DNA of 64,000 bases. It comes from Sinorhizobium meliloti 4H41 (lineage in GTDB: Bacteria > Pseudomonadota > Alphaproteobacteria > Rhizobiales > Rhizobiaceae). Positions 42,551 through 52,600 of the stretch are shown here, in pieces. The stretch spans positions 434,001 to 498,000 of the forward strand of contig NZ_AQWP01000001.1 of NCBI RefSeq assembly GCF_000375585.1, given 5' to 3'. Positions within the stretch are counted from its first letter, which is position 1; the number at the start of each line of letters is the position of its first letter. The notes under the pieces were generated by a model that saw nothing but the letters and a program-made list of their open reading frames with translations, did no database searches and was not told the DNA's origin. A program made the translations under genes and the position numbers.

Positions 42551-44167
42551 CTATTGCAGCGCGTCCTTGTGCAGATTGGCGTGCTTCAGCATGGAGCCGA
42601 GCAGGTTCCAGGGATCCTCGTCCTTCGCTCGCTTCGGGCTGTGGGCCGCAGTGCGCGCCTTGGCGAGCGGCACGATGAAATAATCCGTGCGGGGATCGGG
42701 GAAGGGATCCGCGAAGGATTTCAGAAGGGGCGCGTGGTCGCCGTAAAAGACGAACCAGACCGGCCGGTCGAGCTTGTTGAGGCCGTCGATCAGCTGCTTC
42801 AACGCAGCGTCAGACTGCTCGAGGATCGCCAGGTAGATATCGACGGGATTGGTGAGCGTGCCGACACGCCCCGGTTCCCAGGGCCCGTGATTGGCCATCG
42901 AGGCGACGAAGAAAAAGCCGCTCTCCTCTTCCGGCAGCTTCTCGACTTCGGCGAGCACGCGGGCTGCCAGCGTGGCGTCCGAGACATAAAGCCCGTCGCG
43001 CTCCGGTTTATGGTCGAAGGCATCGAGCATGGTAAGCTTCTCAAATCCGAGGAGGGGCATCGCCTTGTGCCGCAGGAAGAACGTCCGGTCATAGGGATGA
43101 ATGAAATGCGTGCGCCAGCCGGCGCGCTTGAGCTTTCCGGGCCAGACGACATCGGCATAGTGCGCGGCACGGAGATAGGGATAGCTGGCATCGACGTGGA
43201 TGTCGTCGGGCACGAGGCCGCTCAGGACGGCAAATTCGGTGCGCAGCGTGTAGCCGCCCTCGAAGACATTGCTCAAACGCCCCCATTGCACCGCCTGCTT
43301 GCGCAACCGGTCGACCGTCGGAAGTTTGATCGAATCGACACCGAAATGCCGCATGTCGATGAAGGACTCCGACTGCCATACGACGATCAGCGGGGCCTCC
43401 TCGTGGCCGATGAGGTCGTGTACCGCGGCGCGCAGTATTTCCGACAATTCAGCGACGATCTTGTCGCGCTTGACGCCGAGCCAGATGATGAAATGGAAGA
43501 CGACGGAAGCGAAGGTACCGAAACGCACCGTGTTCATCTTGACGTTGATCGCCTTCACCAGTCTTTGCACGAGAGCGGCCGTCGGGCGGTTCACCGGCCC
43601 GTAAAACAACAGGCCCCAGGGTCCGGCGGCGATCCCCACCATCATCAGAACCCAGAAGAGCCTGCTTCTTTCGGGCAGGATCGTCGGCTCGAAATACATG
43701 TAAAGCGCCGATACGCCGAACACGTAAAGGAAGGCGACGATCCAGAAGACGACGTTCAGCGAGCTCGCATAGAAGATCGTCTTGTACTTGAAGACATCCG
43801 CGACCAGGGCAATATCGGAAAAGACCAGCGGCTCGCGGATGAACTTGAACTTCGCGCGGGAAATGCCGGTGAAAATGATGAAGAAGCTCATCGTGCCGGC
43901 GGCGGCATAGAGGGGCCGCCACGAGATCGCGAAGAAGCCGGCAAAGACGAGCGCGATGACCGGCAGCCGGGCGAGACGGTCGATCCTGTCCTGATAGCGC
44001 CCGTATTTCGGTGCATTCTTCCTGCGTTCGCGCGCCGGAAGGGCGAACCGGTCGGTATAGAAGATCACCGCGCAGGACAGCAGGTAGCACCCGAGGGTCA
44101 AGGCTATCGGGTAGTCGTGCAGGTGGAAGGGAATGAGCGCCAAGCCGATACCTTTGAGCCATTTCAC
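42551..44167 (-). CDS. rkpI: RkpI, membrane-anchored sulfatase/LtaS-like protein
   Basis: 538 residues from GTG 44167. Extending the frame to 44329 would translate through a RIME-like palindrome, so the GTG is preferred. About five N-terminal TM helices (to ~residue 220), then an alkaline-phosphatase-fold domain: 'APLIVVWQSESFIDMRHFG' (nucleophile region), 'EGGYTLRTEFAVLSGL', 'SMANHGPWEPG' and 'VFYGDHAPLL' (metal Asp/His). LtaS-like enzymes transfer phospho-alcohol groups; RkpI is required for K-antigen production in S. meliloti, but its reaction is not established. It could modify the polymer or its lipid. Confidence 0.88.
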   Translation of the reverse strand: MKWLKGIGLALIPFHLHDYPIALTLGCYLLSCAVIFYTDRFALPARERRKNAPKYGRYQDRIDRLARLPVIALVFAGFFAISWRPLYAAAGTMSFFIIFTGISRAKFKFIREPLVFSDIALVADVFKYKTIFYASSLNVVFWIVAFLYVFGVSALYMYFEPTILPERSRLFWVLMMVGIAAGPWGLLFYGPVNRPTAALVQRLVKAINVKMNTVRFGTFASVVFHFIIWLGVKRDKIVAELSEILRAAVHDLIGHEEAPLIVVWQSESFIDMRHFGVDSIKLPTVDRLRKQAVQWGRLSNVFEGGYTLRTEFAVLSGLVPDDIHVDASYPYLRAAHYADVVWPGKLKRAGWRTHFIHPYDRTFFLRHKAMPLLGFEKLTMLDAFDHKPERDGLYVSDATLAARVLAEVEKLPEEESGFFFVASMANHGPWEPGRVGTLTNPVDIYLAILEQSDAALKQLIDGLNKLDRPVWFVFYGDHAPLLKSFADPFPDPRTDYFIVPLAKARTAAHSPKRAKDEDPWNLLGSMLKHANLHKDALQ

Positions 44168-44203
44168 CGTCGCCGCCTCGGCAGAAGGCTTCTCCCGACA
44201 CTT

Positions 44204-44308
44204 AGAGCATTTCAATGTTTCATGGAAACACTGAAATGCTCTAACCATTTGATCCAACGCTCTTCCGGACGGAAAACCGTTACACACTTTTCCTGGAAGT
44301 GCTCTAAA
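44204..44308. repeat. Two RIME-like palindromes between rkpH and rkpI
   Basis: AGAGCATTTCAATGTTTC (44204-44221) and its inverse (44225-44242) form an 18-bp stem with one mismatch and a three-base loop. About 15 bp further on, 44257-44308 is a copy of the cttccggacgg...tggaagtgctct element also seen at 5541, 39321 and 40157. They divide the rkp operon. Confidence 0.8.
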
Positions 44309-44350
44309 GCCTAATATTGGCTGGCACAAGCATGGCCGGGGGCGCCGCCG

Positions 44351-45154
44351 TCACAGTCCACTGTTGCGCGCGATCGCCCGATCGAACCACCAATTGAGGA
44401 AAGGCCTGACCGCCGGCCCGAAGCGGCCGAGAAGATATAAGATCGCGCCGAAATAAATCTCGAATCGCCGCCGGTCGATCCCGTCGACGATCTTTCGCGC
44501 AACCGCCTCGGCCGTCCATGGGCGGACGGTTCCCATGATCAGGCTGGCCTCCTGCGGCCGGGCGGCAAGCTCCCTCGTGAATTGCGGCGTCACGGTATCG
44601 GGTGGAAAGCAGATCGATATGCCGACGTTGTGGACGCGTGCTTCGCTGCGCAATGCCTGGGCGAAGCCGCCGAGGGCGAACTTCGAGGCGCAGTAGGCCG
44701 TATAGCCGTAGATTCCGATCAGGCCGGCGCCCGAAGAGACCATCAGAATATGGCCGCTGCGCCGCTCCTTCATGTCCGGATAAACGGCGCGCACGGCATG
44801 CACCGTGCCCGAAAAGTTCGTTTCCATCTGTCGCTGGAAGGCCGCGCCCTGCATCGCCTCGAAGGACGCCGGTTCGACGACGCCTGCCGAGGTCACGAGA
44901 ACGTCGCAGGGTCCGAACGTCTCCACACAGCGCAAGATCGCGGCCTCGATCTCCTCTCCTTTGGAGACGTCGGCGGCCTCGATGCGGACCGCTTCGGCTT
45001 CGAGGCCGTGTTCGGCCACCAGCTTCTGTGCTGCCTGTTCCAGAAGGTCGCGCGAGCGTGCGACAAGAGAGAGCCTCGCTCCCCGGGCCGCGTAGATCGA
45101 GGCGACCGCGAGGCCTATTCCGCTCGAGCCGCCGGTGATGATCACATGTGTCAT
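44351..45154 (-). CDS. rkpH: RkpH, short-chain dehydrogenase similar to 3-ketosphinganine reductase
   Basis: 267 residues. NAD(P) motif 'TGGSSGIG' (7-14), 'SAGV', catalytic Ser140/141 and Tyr154-x-x-x-Lys158 ('GYTAYCASKFALGGFAQALRSE'), then 'FPPDTVTPQF', a feature shared with eukaryotic 3-ketodihydrosphingosine reductases. The C-terminus has a hydrophobic segment ('YFGAILYLLGRFGPAVRPFLNWWF'), suggesting membrane association. It follows the alpha-oxoamine synthase RkpG by 39 bp, the same enzyme pair as in sphingoid base synthesis. Genetically known as required for K antigen. Confidence 0.9.
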   Translation of the reverse strand: MTHVIITGGSSGIGLAVASIYAARGARLSLVARSRDLLEQAAQKLVAEHGLEAEAVRIEAADVSKGEEIEAAILRCVETFGPCDVLVTSAGVVEPASFEAMQGAAFQRQMETNFSGTVHAVRAVYPDMKERRSGHILMVSSGAGLIGIYGYTAYCASKFALGGFAQALRSEARVHNVGISICFPPDTVTPQFTRELAARPQEASLIMGTVRPWTAEAVARKIVDGIDRRRFEIYFGAILYLLGRFGPAVRPFLNWWFDRAIARNSGL

Positions 45155-45193
45155 GGACGCACCCGTTGGCCGCCCGCTTGCGGCGGCTCGTGG

Positions 45194-46609
45194 TCAGCGC
45201 GCCGAGAGCGCACTCAGCATCTTCTCGATATCGACGCCGCCGAGCCCGAAATTGCGGTCGGTAAGATCCTTCAGGCGTTCGGCCGTCAATGTGACGGTGC
45301 GGCGGATCTGTTCCTCCGTGTGGTCGCAGGTGATGAAGAAGCGCAAGCGCGCCTGTCCTTCCGGCACCGCCGGGTGGATGATCGGCAGCACGTTGACGCC
45401 TGCGGCGAGCAGGTCGTTCGAAAGCTGGACGGCGCGCAGCGAATCGCCGACGATCACGGGCACGACCGAAAAGCCGCCGCTCAGCCCCGTGTCGAGGCCG
45501 GCCTCCTTGGCCAGCTTCAGGAAAAGGCTGCCGTTGCGTCTCACCGCCGCCGTGCGTTCCGGTTCGCTTGCCAGCACGTCGAAGCTGGCGACCGCGGATG
45601 CGGCAAGCACGGGCGCGAGGCCCACGCTATAGACGAAGCCGCCGGCAGATGCCTTCAGGACGGCCGCCAAAGCGGCGCTTCCTGCTATGTAGCCGCCGCA
45701 GCTCGACGTGGTCTTCGACAATGTTCCCATCCAGATGTCGACTTCGTGCGGATCGGCCCCGAAATGTTCGGCGAGGCCCCTGCCGTGCCGGCCGAGGACT
45801 CCCAGCGAATGCGCCTCGTCGACCATCAGCCAGAAGCCGTATTCGGCCCTGAGCTTCAGAAGCGCCGGCAGATTGGCGACGTCGCCGTCCATCGAGTAGA
45901 TGCCCTCGACGATGACCAGGATGCGCCGGTAGTCACCGGCGACGGTGCGCAGCACATGTTCGAGATCCGCGGTGTCGTTGTGCTTGAAGAAGCGGCGTGC
46001 CGCGCCTGAAAGCTTGATCCCGGCGAGCGCGCTGTTGTGGATGAACTCGTCGTGGATGACGAGGTCCTTCGGCCCCATCAGGCAGCTGATTGCGGCGACA
46101 TTGGTCAGGTAGCCGCTTACGAAACAGACGGCGGCATCGACGCCGTAGAATTGCGCGATCTTTTCTTCGAGCTCCACATGCTGCGGCCGTTCGCCGGCGA
46201 CGAGGCGGCTTGCCGACGCGGAAATCCCGAAGCCGGCGATCGTCTCGCGCGCACGCTCGAGGACGTGAGCATGCCGGTTGAGCCCGAGATAGTCGTAGGA
46301 GGCGAAGTTGATCAGCTTGCGGCCATCGATCATCGTCGTCGCACCGGCCGCCGTCTGATGCGGCCGGTAGAACGGGTTGGCGATGCCGAGTTGCTCGCTG
46401 GCGATCTTCTGGGTAAGGACCTGCTTATATTCGGGCAGATCCTCGAAACGCGCCTGCTGGCGACGCGGAGCCGGCGGCAGCTCCCGCTCCGAGCGCGCCA
46501 TCCGGTTGCGCTCGGACGATTGATGCGTGTTCCGCATCCTGTCCAGCAGACTCTCCTTGAGCGTGCTGTTCATCTTCGGGAAAGTCTGGCCGTTTCCGTC
46601 GCTGCTCAT
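45194..46609 (-). CDS. rkpG: RkpG, PLP-dependent alpha-oxoamine synthase
   Basis: 471 residues: ~85-residue basic, probably disordered N-terminal extension, then an AONS/KBL/serine palmitoyltransferase fold. 'NFASYDYLGLNRH', 'VCFVSGYLTNVAAISCLMGPKDLVIHDEFIHNS', 'MVDEAHSLGVLGRHGRG' (Asp264, His267) and PLP Lys299 in 'WMGTLSKTTSSCGGYIAG'. Such enzymes condense an amino acid with an acyl thioester with loss of CO2. The ATG overlaps the rkpA stop by four bases, so it is produced with the ACP-bearing RkpA and probably takes its acyl chain (inference). Confidence 0.92.
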   Translation of the reverse strand: MSSDGNGQTFPKMNSTLKESLLDRMRNTHQSSERNRMARSERELPPAPRRQQARFEDLPEYKQVLTQKIASEQLGIANPFYRPHQTAAGATTMIDGRKLINFASYDYLGLNRHAHVLERARETIAGFGISASASRLVAGERPQHVELEEKIAQFYGVDAAVCFVSGYLTNVAAISCLMGPKDLVIHDEFIHNSALAGIKLSGAARRFFKHNDTADLEHVLRTVAGDYRRILVIVEGIYSMDGDVANLPALLKLRAEYGFWLMVDEAHSLGVLGRHGRGLAEHFGADPHEVDIWMGTLSKTTSSCGGYIAGSAALAAVLKASAGGFVYSVGLAPVLAASAVASFDVLASEPERTAAVRRNGSLFLKLAKEAGLDTGLSGGFSVVPVIVGDSLRAVQLSNDLLAAGVNVLPIIHPAVPEGQARLRFFITCDHTEEQIRRTVTLTAERLKDLTDRNFGLGGVDIEKMLSALSAR

Positions 46610-49600
46610 TGGCTCAGTGCTTTTTCCTTGTCCGCTCCGACATGGCGTTGCGCAAGTTCGGTCACGAGCTTGTCGTCCCCGGCCTCGTTCTCGTTGCCCT
46701 GATCGCGCTTGCTTACCTTTTCATGAAGCTTGCGTGCAATGTCACCGACAGTGGTATTATCCGCGACGCCGCTCAAAGGCATGTCGAAGCCGGTGTTCTG
46801 CTGGAAACTCATGCCGAGTTCAACGGCCATGAGGCTGTCGAGACCGATCTCCTTCAATATTTTTCCGCGAGTGACCGTATCCTTCGACACGCGGAGGATG
46901 GCGGCGATCTCGCTCGCAACCAGATCGAAGAGGATGTCCTCGGCCTCCTGAGGCGATTTGCCCTCGATCATCGCGACGAGGTCCATCTTCGTGCCTTCGG
47001 CGCCTGTGGCATGCTGATCGGCGCTGCGCAGGATCACCTCGAAGAGCGCGTTGCGAGCGACCGGCAGATTCCGCGCAGCTGTCCAGTCGATCTCGGAGAT
47101 CATCACGACGGCCGCGTCGACCGTGCCCGGATCCGCGGCGATGTGGTTCTCCACCATGTCGAGCGCCACCTGGGCCTTCAACGCCGTTTTGCCGATACGC
47201 TTGGCGAGCAGGTCGTTGACGTCGGCGTTCTGCGTCAGGTAACCGGCATCGGCAATCGCGCCGAAGCCGACCGCGAGCCCTGCCAGGCCCTCCTGGCGCC
47301 GTGCGCGGGCGAGGCCTTCGAGATAGCCGTTGGCGGCGACATAGTTCGCCTGGCCGGGATTGCCGACCAGCGTCGTCGCCGAGGAGAACAGGATGAAGTT
47401 GTCGAGCCTGTCACCACGGGTTAGGCGATCGAGGATCGCCGCGCCCTTGGCTTTCGTGTCGATGACAGGCCGGTTGCGTTCGCGGCTCAGATTGCTGATC
47501 AGCGCATCGTCGAGCACCATCGCCGCGTGAACGACGGAGCGAAGTGGTGCTTCCGAACGAAGCGTCGCCAGAAGCGTCTCCACGGCCGCGGCATCCGTGA
47601 TGTCGCAAGCATGGACCGAAGCCGCAACGCCGCCATTTTGCCAGCGCTCGATCATCGCGTGCGTTTCCGCGTCCGCCTGTCCCCGGCGGGAGCAAAGCGC
47701 AATCCGGCGGGCGCCTTTCTCGACGAGCCAATTGGCGGCGACGAGGCCGAAGCCGCCGATGCCGCCGACGACGAGATGGACGCCGTCCGGGTCGACCTTC
47801 ATACCCCTTAGAGCCTTCGCGGTCACCTCGTGCCGGCCGGCAACAGGCGGTAGCACCACGATCTTGCCGATATGCCCGGCATTCTGCATCAGCCGGAAGG
47901 CATTGCCGATTTCATCGTAGTCGAAGGCGCGATAGGGAAGCGGCGTGAGCTTGCCTTCCTCGAAGAGCGCTCCGATCTCCATGAAGATGCGCCTGGTCAG
48001 ATCCGGCGCATTCACCAGCAGCTGATCGGCGTCGATGCCGAAATAGCTGACATTGCGGCGAAACGGCCTGAGCCCGATCTTGCTGTCGGCGTAATAGTCG
48101 CGTTTGCCGAGCTCCAGGAACCGGCCGAAGGGTTTCACCAGCGAGAGGCTCTGCTCCATCGCCTCGGCGAAAAGCGAGTTGAGCACGAGGTCGACGCCTT
48201 CCCCGCGGGTGACCGAACGGACATCGTCGACGAAGCCGAGCGAACGCGAATCGAAGACATGATCGGCGCCGAGCATCGTCAGGAAGCGCCGCTTTTCGCG
48301 CGTTCCCGCCGTGGCGATGACCTTGGCGCCCTTGAGCTTTGCGACCTGGAGCGCGGCGAGGCCGACGCCGCCGGCAGCACCGTGGATCAAAATCGTCTCT
48401 CCAGCCTGAATGCGGCCGAGTTCGACAATGGCGTAATAGGCGGTAAGGAAGGCGACCGGCAAGGTGGCCGCGGCCACCGGGCTCATCGCTCGGGGCAGCT
48501 TGGCAATGCCTGCGCGCGCGACGACCGCATGGGTCGAGAAGGCGGCGGAGGCGATCGCCATCACCGCATCGCCGACTGCGAGATCGTCAATCCCTTCGCC
48601 GACGGCGACCACGTGGCCGGATAGTTCCATGCCGATCGTCGCCCCGGCAAAGCCGTCTTCCAACGCCTCTTCCGGCAACAGGCCCATGGCCCACATCACG
48701 TCGCGGAAATTCAAGCCGGTTGCCGCGACGGCGACGACCACCTCGCCGGGTCCCGGCTCCGGTACGCTCGCCTCTTCCCAGGCGATGCTTGCAACCTGCG
48801 AACTGACGCGCTGGCGAATGGTCGCGGCCGCAAATGCGCTGGTTTTCCCGTCGGCCTTGTTCGTTGCGCCGGGTACGGCCCGAAGCTCCGAAAGCAGGCC
48901 CGTCTTCTGGTCCAGCAGCCATTCCCGGTTCTGTCCCGAAACCGTCAGCAGGGAAAGCGCTGCGGCAAGCATATCCTTGCGGGCGACGTCGGCAGCGCCG
49001 GCAACATCGAGCGCATGAATGTCGATGAACTCATATTCGTTCTGAAGGACGCGGGCGAAGGCCCACAATCCGGAATTCAGCCCGGAGCTTGCCGAGGCTG
49101 ACAGGGGAGCGCCGCCCGGGGCCACGAGCACGAGGCGCGGCCGGTCGTCGCCTTCCGGCTCGACGCCGGCGAGATGCTGTTTCAATGCCTCGGCAAAGGC
49201 GCTGAGCGCCAATACGCGCGTCTGCAACAGGTCCGAACCGTCGCCGCCGGCGCGCTCCGCCTCAGACGTGAAAACCGCGCGCAACGGTCTGTCGCCCATG
49301 GCTTCTAGGGCTGCGCGGAGCGTCGCCATGTCTGCGGCAAGGTCGCCTGTCACCCGGACGGGAATGGCACTTCTTCCACCGGGCGCGACCGGTTTCGGGG
49401 CAGTGGCAGTCTCGATCAGCAGATAGGGTGTCGCGGCTTCGCCCGGCTCGGCGCCTGAGCCTGCCGCCGCCGTGCCCCGTGCCTCGATCAGGATGGTGTT
49501 CCCATGCGGGCATTCGCGATCCGTCACGACCACGTCGCCGAGGTCGAGATCTGCGAGACACTTCTGCCAATGGGGTACGGCAGCGATCCTGCCGATCGGG

Positions 49601-52600
49601 AATTCTGCCGTCTGGCTGCGCTCGAACCATCCGCCCGAGAGACCCAAGGCGAAATCGGCGAAGATCGACGGCGCGCTTACGGCCGCGACGAGCCCGCTTC
49701 CGGTGAGCATCGAGCGAAGGGCCGTGCGCACCCCGCTCTCCTCTTCGATCAGCTGGTAGAGATTGTCCGAAGCGCTGACTGCGAGGTCGAACGGACCGAT
49801 ATCTGCGAATTCGCTCTTCTTCAGAACGCGCACATGCGCATCCTCCTCGAAGGCGATTTCCAGACCCCGTTGTGCATTGTCGCGCGGCTCGAAAATGGAA
49901 AGTACCGCACCGTTGCGCGCCGCGAGATCGGCCAGCCGGCGGCTGAAGCCGGCAGAGACGCTGCCGAGTTCGACGAGCCGCAGCCGGGCGCCTGCCGGTT
50001 GCGCCGAGAGAACGCGTTCGACCGTGTGAAGCACCTGGTCCATGCGCGACCGGCTCGCCACGGAATGCACGGCCTGATGGTCGAGCGTCGCTTCGCTGAC
50101 GAAACCGGCATTGAACGAAGCCGCGTCGTCACCTGCAGGTAGGGGAGCAAGCAGCGCGTCGAGACGGCTGAGCGCTTCCGCATAGGCGTTGTTGACGAGC
50201 ACCGCTTCGACCGCACGGTCGGGGCGGTCGCCATAGAGCTCGCCAAGGATCTCCGGCACGGTCGGAAGCGTGAATTCCCGTGCGACCTTCCAGTTGCCGT
50301 TCTGATGTTCGCAAAGACCGGCATCCTCCAGCGTCAGGAGGCAGCTCGTCAGGAAGCACTGGAAAGCGAAGTCCCCGGGCAGCGCGTCGGCTCGCACTGT
50401 GGCGGTCCCCTTGCCGAGCTTCAGGGCAATTTCCTGGCAGGCGCGATAGATGGCCGCGTTGAAGAGCAGGGTCGCGTTGTCGACGCCATCGCCGTCTATC
50501 GGCTCGGCCAGCGTCGCAGGCATGGCCGTCGCAACTTTCGTGCCGGGCACGGCCGCGTTGGACAGAACTGCCTCATAATGGAAGGACAGGCCTTCAAGCG
50601 TCTTGTGCTTGCGCAGATAGGTACGGCGGAAGCGGCAATCCTCGAAATGTGCGATCGCGACGCCGGTCTCGTCGAAGAAATGGAACCGTGCCTTGATCGA
50701 GTTGGCGCTGACCCGCTCGATCTCGATCGTCGCGCGAGTGATCGCCCGGCCGGCATTGACCACGCGTACGGAGCCGAAACGGACAGGAATATAGGGGGCG
50801 CCGCCCCTGTCGCCGGTGAAACGGTCGAAGAGTGCGACCAGGCCGTGGAAGGTCGCGTCGACCGAGATCGGATGAAGGGCGTAGGTGACGTGGGGGTGCC
50901 CCGACGCCTGAGGATGCTTCAACTCGACGTCGATGAGCCGGTCGCCATAGGCCACGGCTTTGGAGAGAAGCTGGAAGTGCGGGCCGTAGTCCAGCCCGAA
51001 CTGCTTCGCCGTTTCATAGGCCTTGGCCGCCGTCACGGTCGCCGTCTTCGCCAGGCCTTTGGTGGACGGACAGCCGTTGCTCGTCGTCGGCAAGGGTTTG
51101 CGGCTTCGCGCGACGGCATGCACCGTCCAGTCGTCCTCCGAGAGACGCTCGCGCGACCGGATCTCGATGTCGCCGGTTTCCGGCGACAGGATGGTCGAGA
51201 GTTCCATGATGCGGTTGTCGCTCAGTTCGAGCGGGCGGACGATCTCCAGATTGGTGATCTCGACTTCGTCGCTGCCGTGAAATTGCTGTGCGGCGGAAAC
51301 GGCGATTTCGATGAAACCGCTGCCCGGGAGGATCGCCTTGCCGTCGACCACGTGTTCGGCGAGATCGGGAAAGAGATGCGCGTCGACGTGGTTTTTCCAG
51401 CTTCCCGCATTGGGGTCGCCGCGCCAGCCGTTGAGGCGATAGGGCTTTGCGGAGCGTCCGAAGAGATCCGTCGCATCGGTCGTGACTGCCGGTCGCAGCT
51501 CTACCGGCTCGAAAGGCAGCGCGGGCAGTTCGATGAATGCGTCCCGCTTGCCATAGACACGCGACCGGTCGACGGCGGCACCGTGGGCGACGGCGCGCGC
51601 CATCGATGCCGAGATCGGATCGTGGCCGTTCTCGCCGGCATCGCGCAGCAATGTCGCCACCACCGAAGCCGGCACCGCCGCCTGCTTGATCGTCTCCTTG
51701 ACGTAAGATCCGAGGATGGGACGCGGCGAGATCTCGATGAACAGCGTGCAGCCGAGATCGAGCGCGGCCTCGGCAGCGGCCTGGAAACGCACCGGCTCGC
51801 GAACGTTCTTCCACCAGTAGTCGGGATCGAGCGCAGTCCCGTCGAGCGCGGCACCCGTGACGGTCGACAGATAGGCCAGCTCCGTCCGGCGGGGGGCGAT
51901 ATCAGGGATGTCGGCGAGAAACGCCTCTTTCGCCCGATCGATGATCGGATGATGGAACGGATAATTGATGTCGAGGATCTGAACCGGGATTTTAGCCTTG
52001 CGCGCAGCGTCGCGGAACGCCGAAATCTCGTTCGCCGGGCCGGAAATCGTCACCGAATTGTGAGCGTTGATGGCTGCGACGCAGACATCGTCGAGCCCGC
52101 GCTCCGCCGCGAAGGCCTTGGCTGCCTGCTCGCCCAGCATAACGGCAGCCATCGTGCCCTGGCCGGCCAGAAGGTCCTGGTGCAGCGATCGTTTGGCGAC
52201 GATCGACACGGCGTCGACGAGGGACAGCGCCCCTGCCGCATAAGCGGCAGCGATTTCGCCGACCGAATGACCGAAGACGGCGGTCGGCTTGATGCCCATG
52301 GCCACGAGCGAGTCGGAGAGCGCGGCCTGTATCGCGAAAAGCAGCGGCTGGGCCACCTTCGTGTCCGCGAGCTTCCTGTCGAGTCCAGGGTCGGTCAGGA
52401 GATCGGTGAGAACGATATCCGAATGGAACCTGAAAAGGGCGCTGACCGAGGTGAACGACTGACGGAAGTGCAGATTCTCGCGGAACGCCTCGACACCCAT
52501 GCCGGCCCATTGCGAGCCGTTGCCGGAGAAGACGAAGGCGACCTTTGCTTCCTTCGCTGACGCTTCGCCCGTCTCTCCGATATCGGAGCCGGGCTTTTCC

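Noticed and set aside
41795-44314. Long plus-strand open frame of 839 codons opposite rkpJ/rkpI
   Set aside because: It lies antisense to two well-supported rkp genes, has no recognisable motif, has the Asp/Glu/Arg/His-heavy composition of a GC-rich shadow frame, and crosses the RIME-like repeats.
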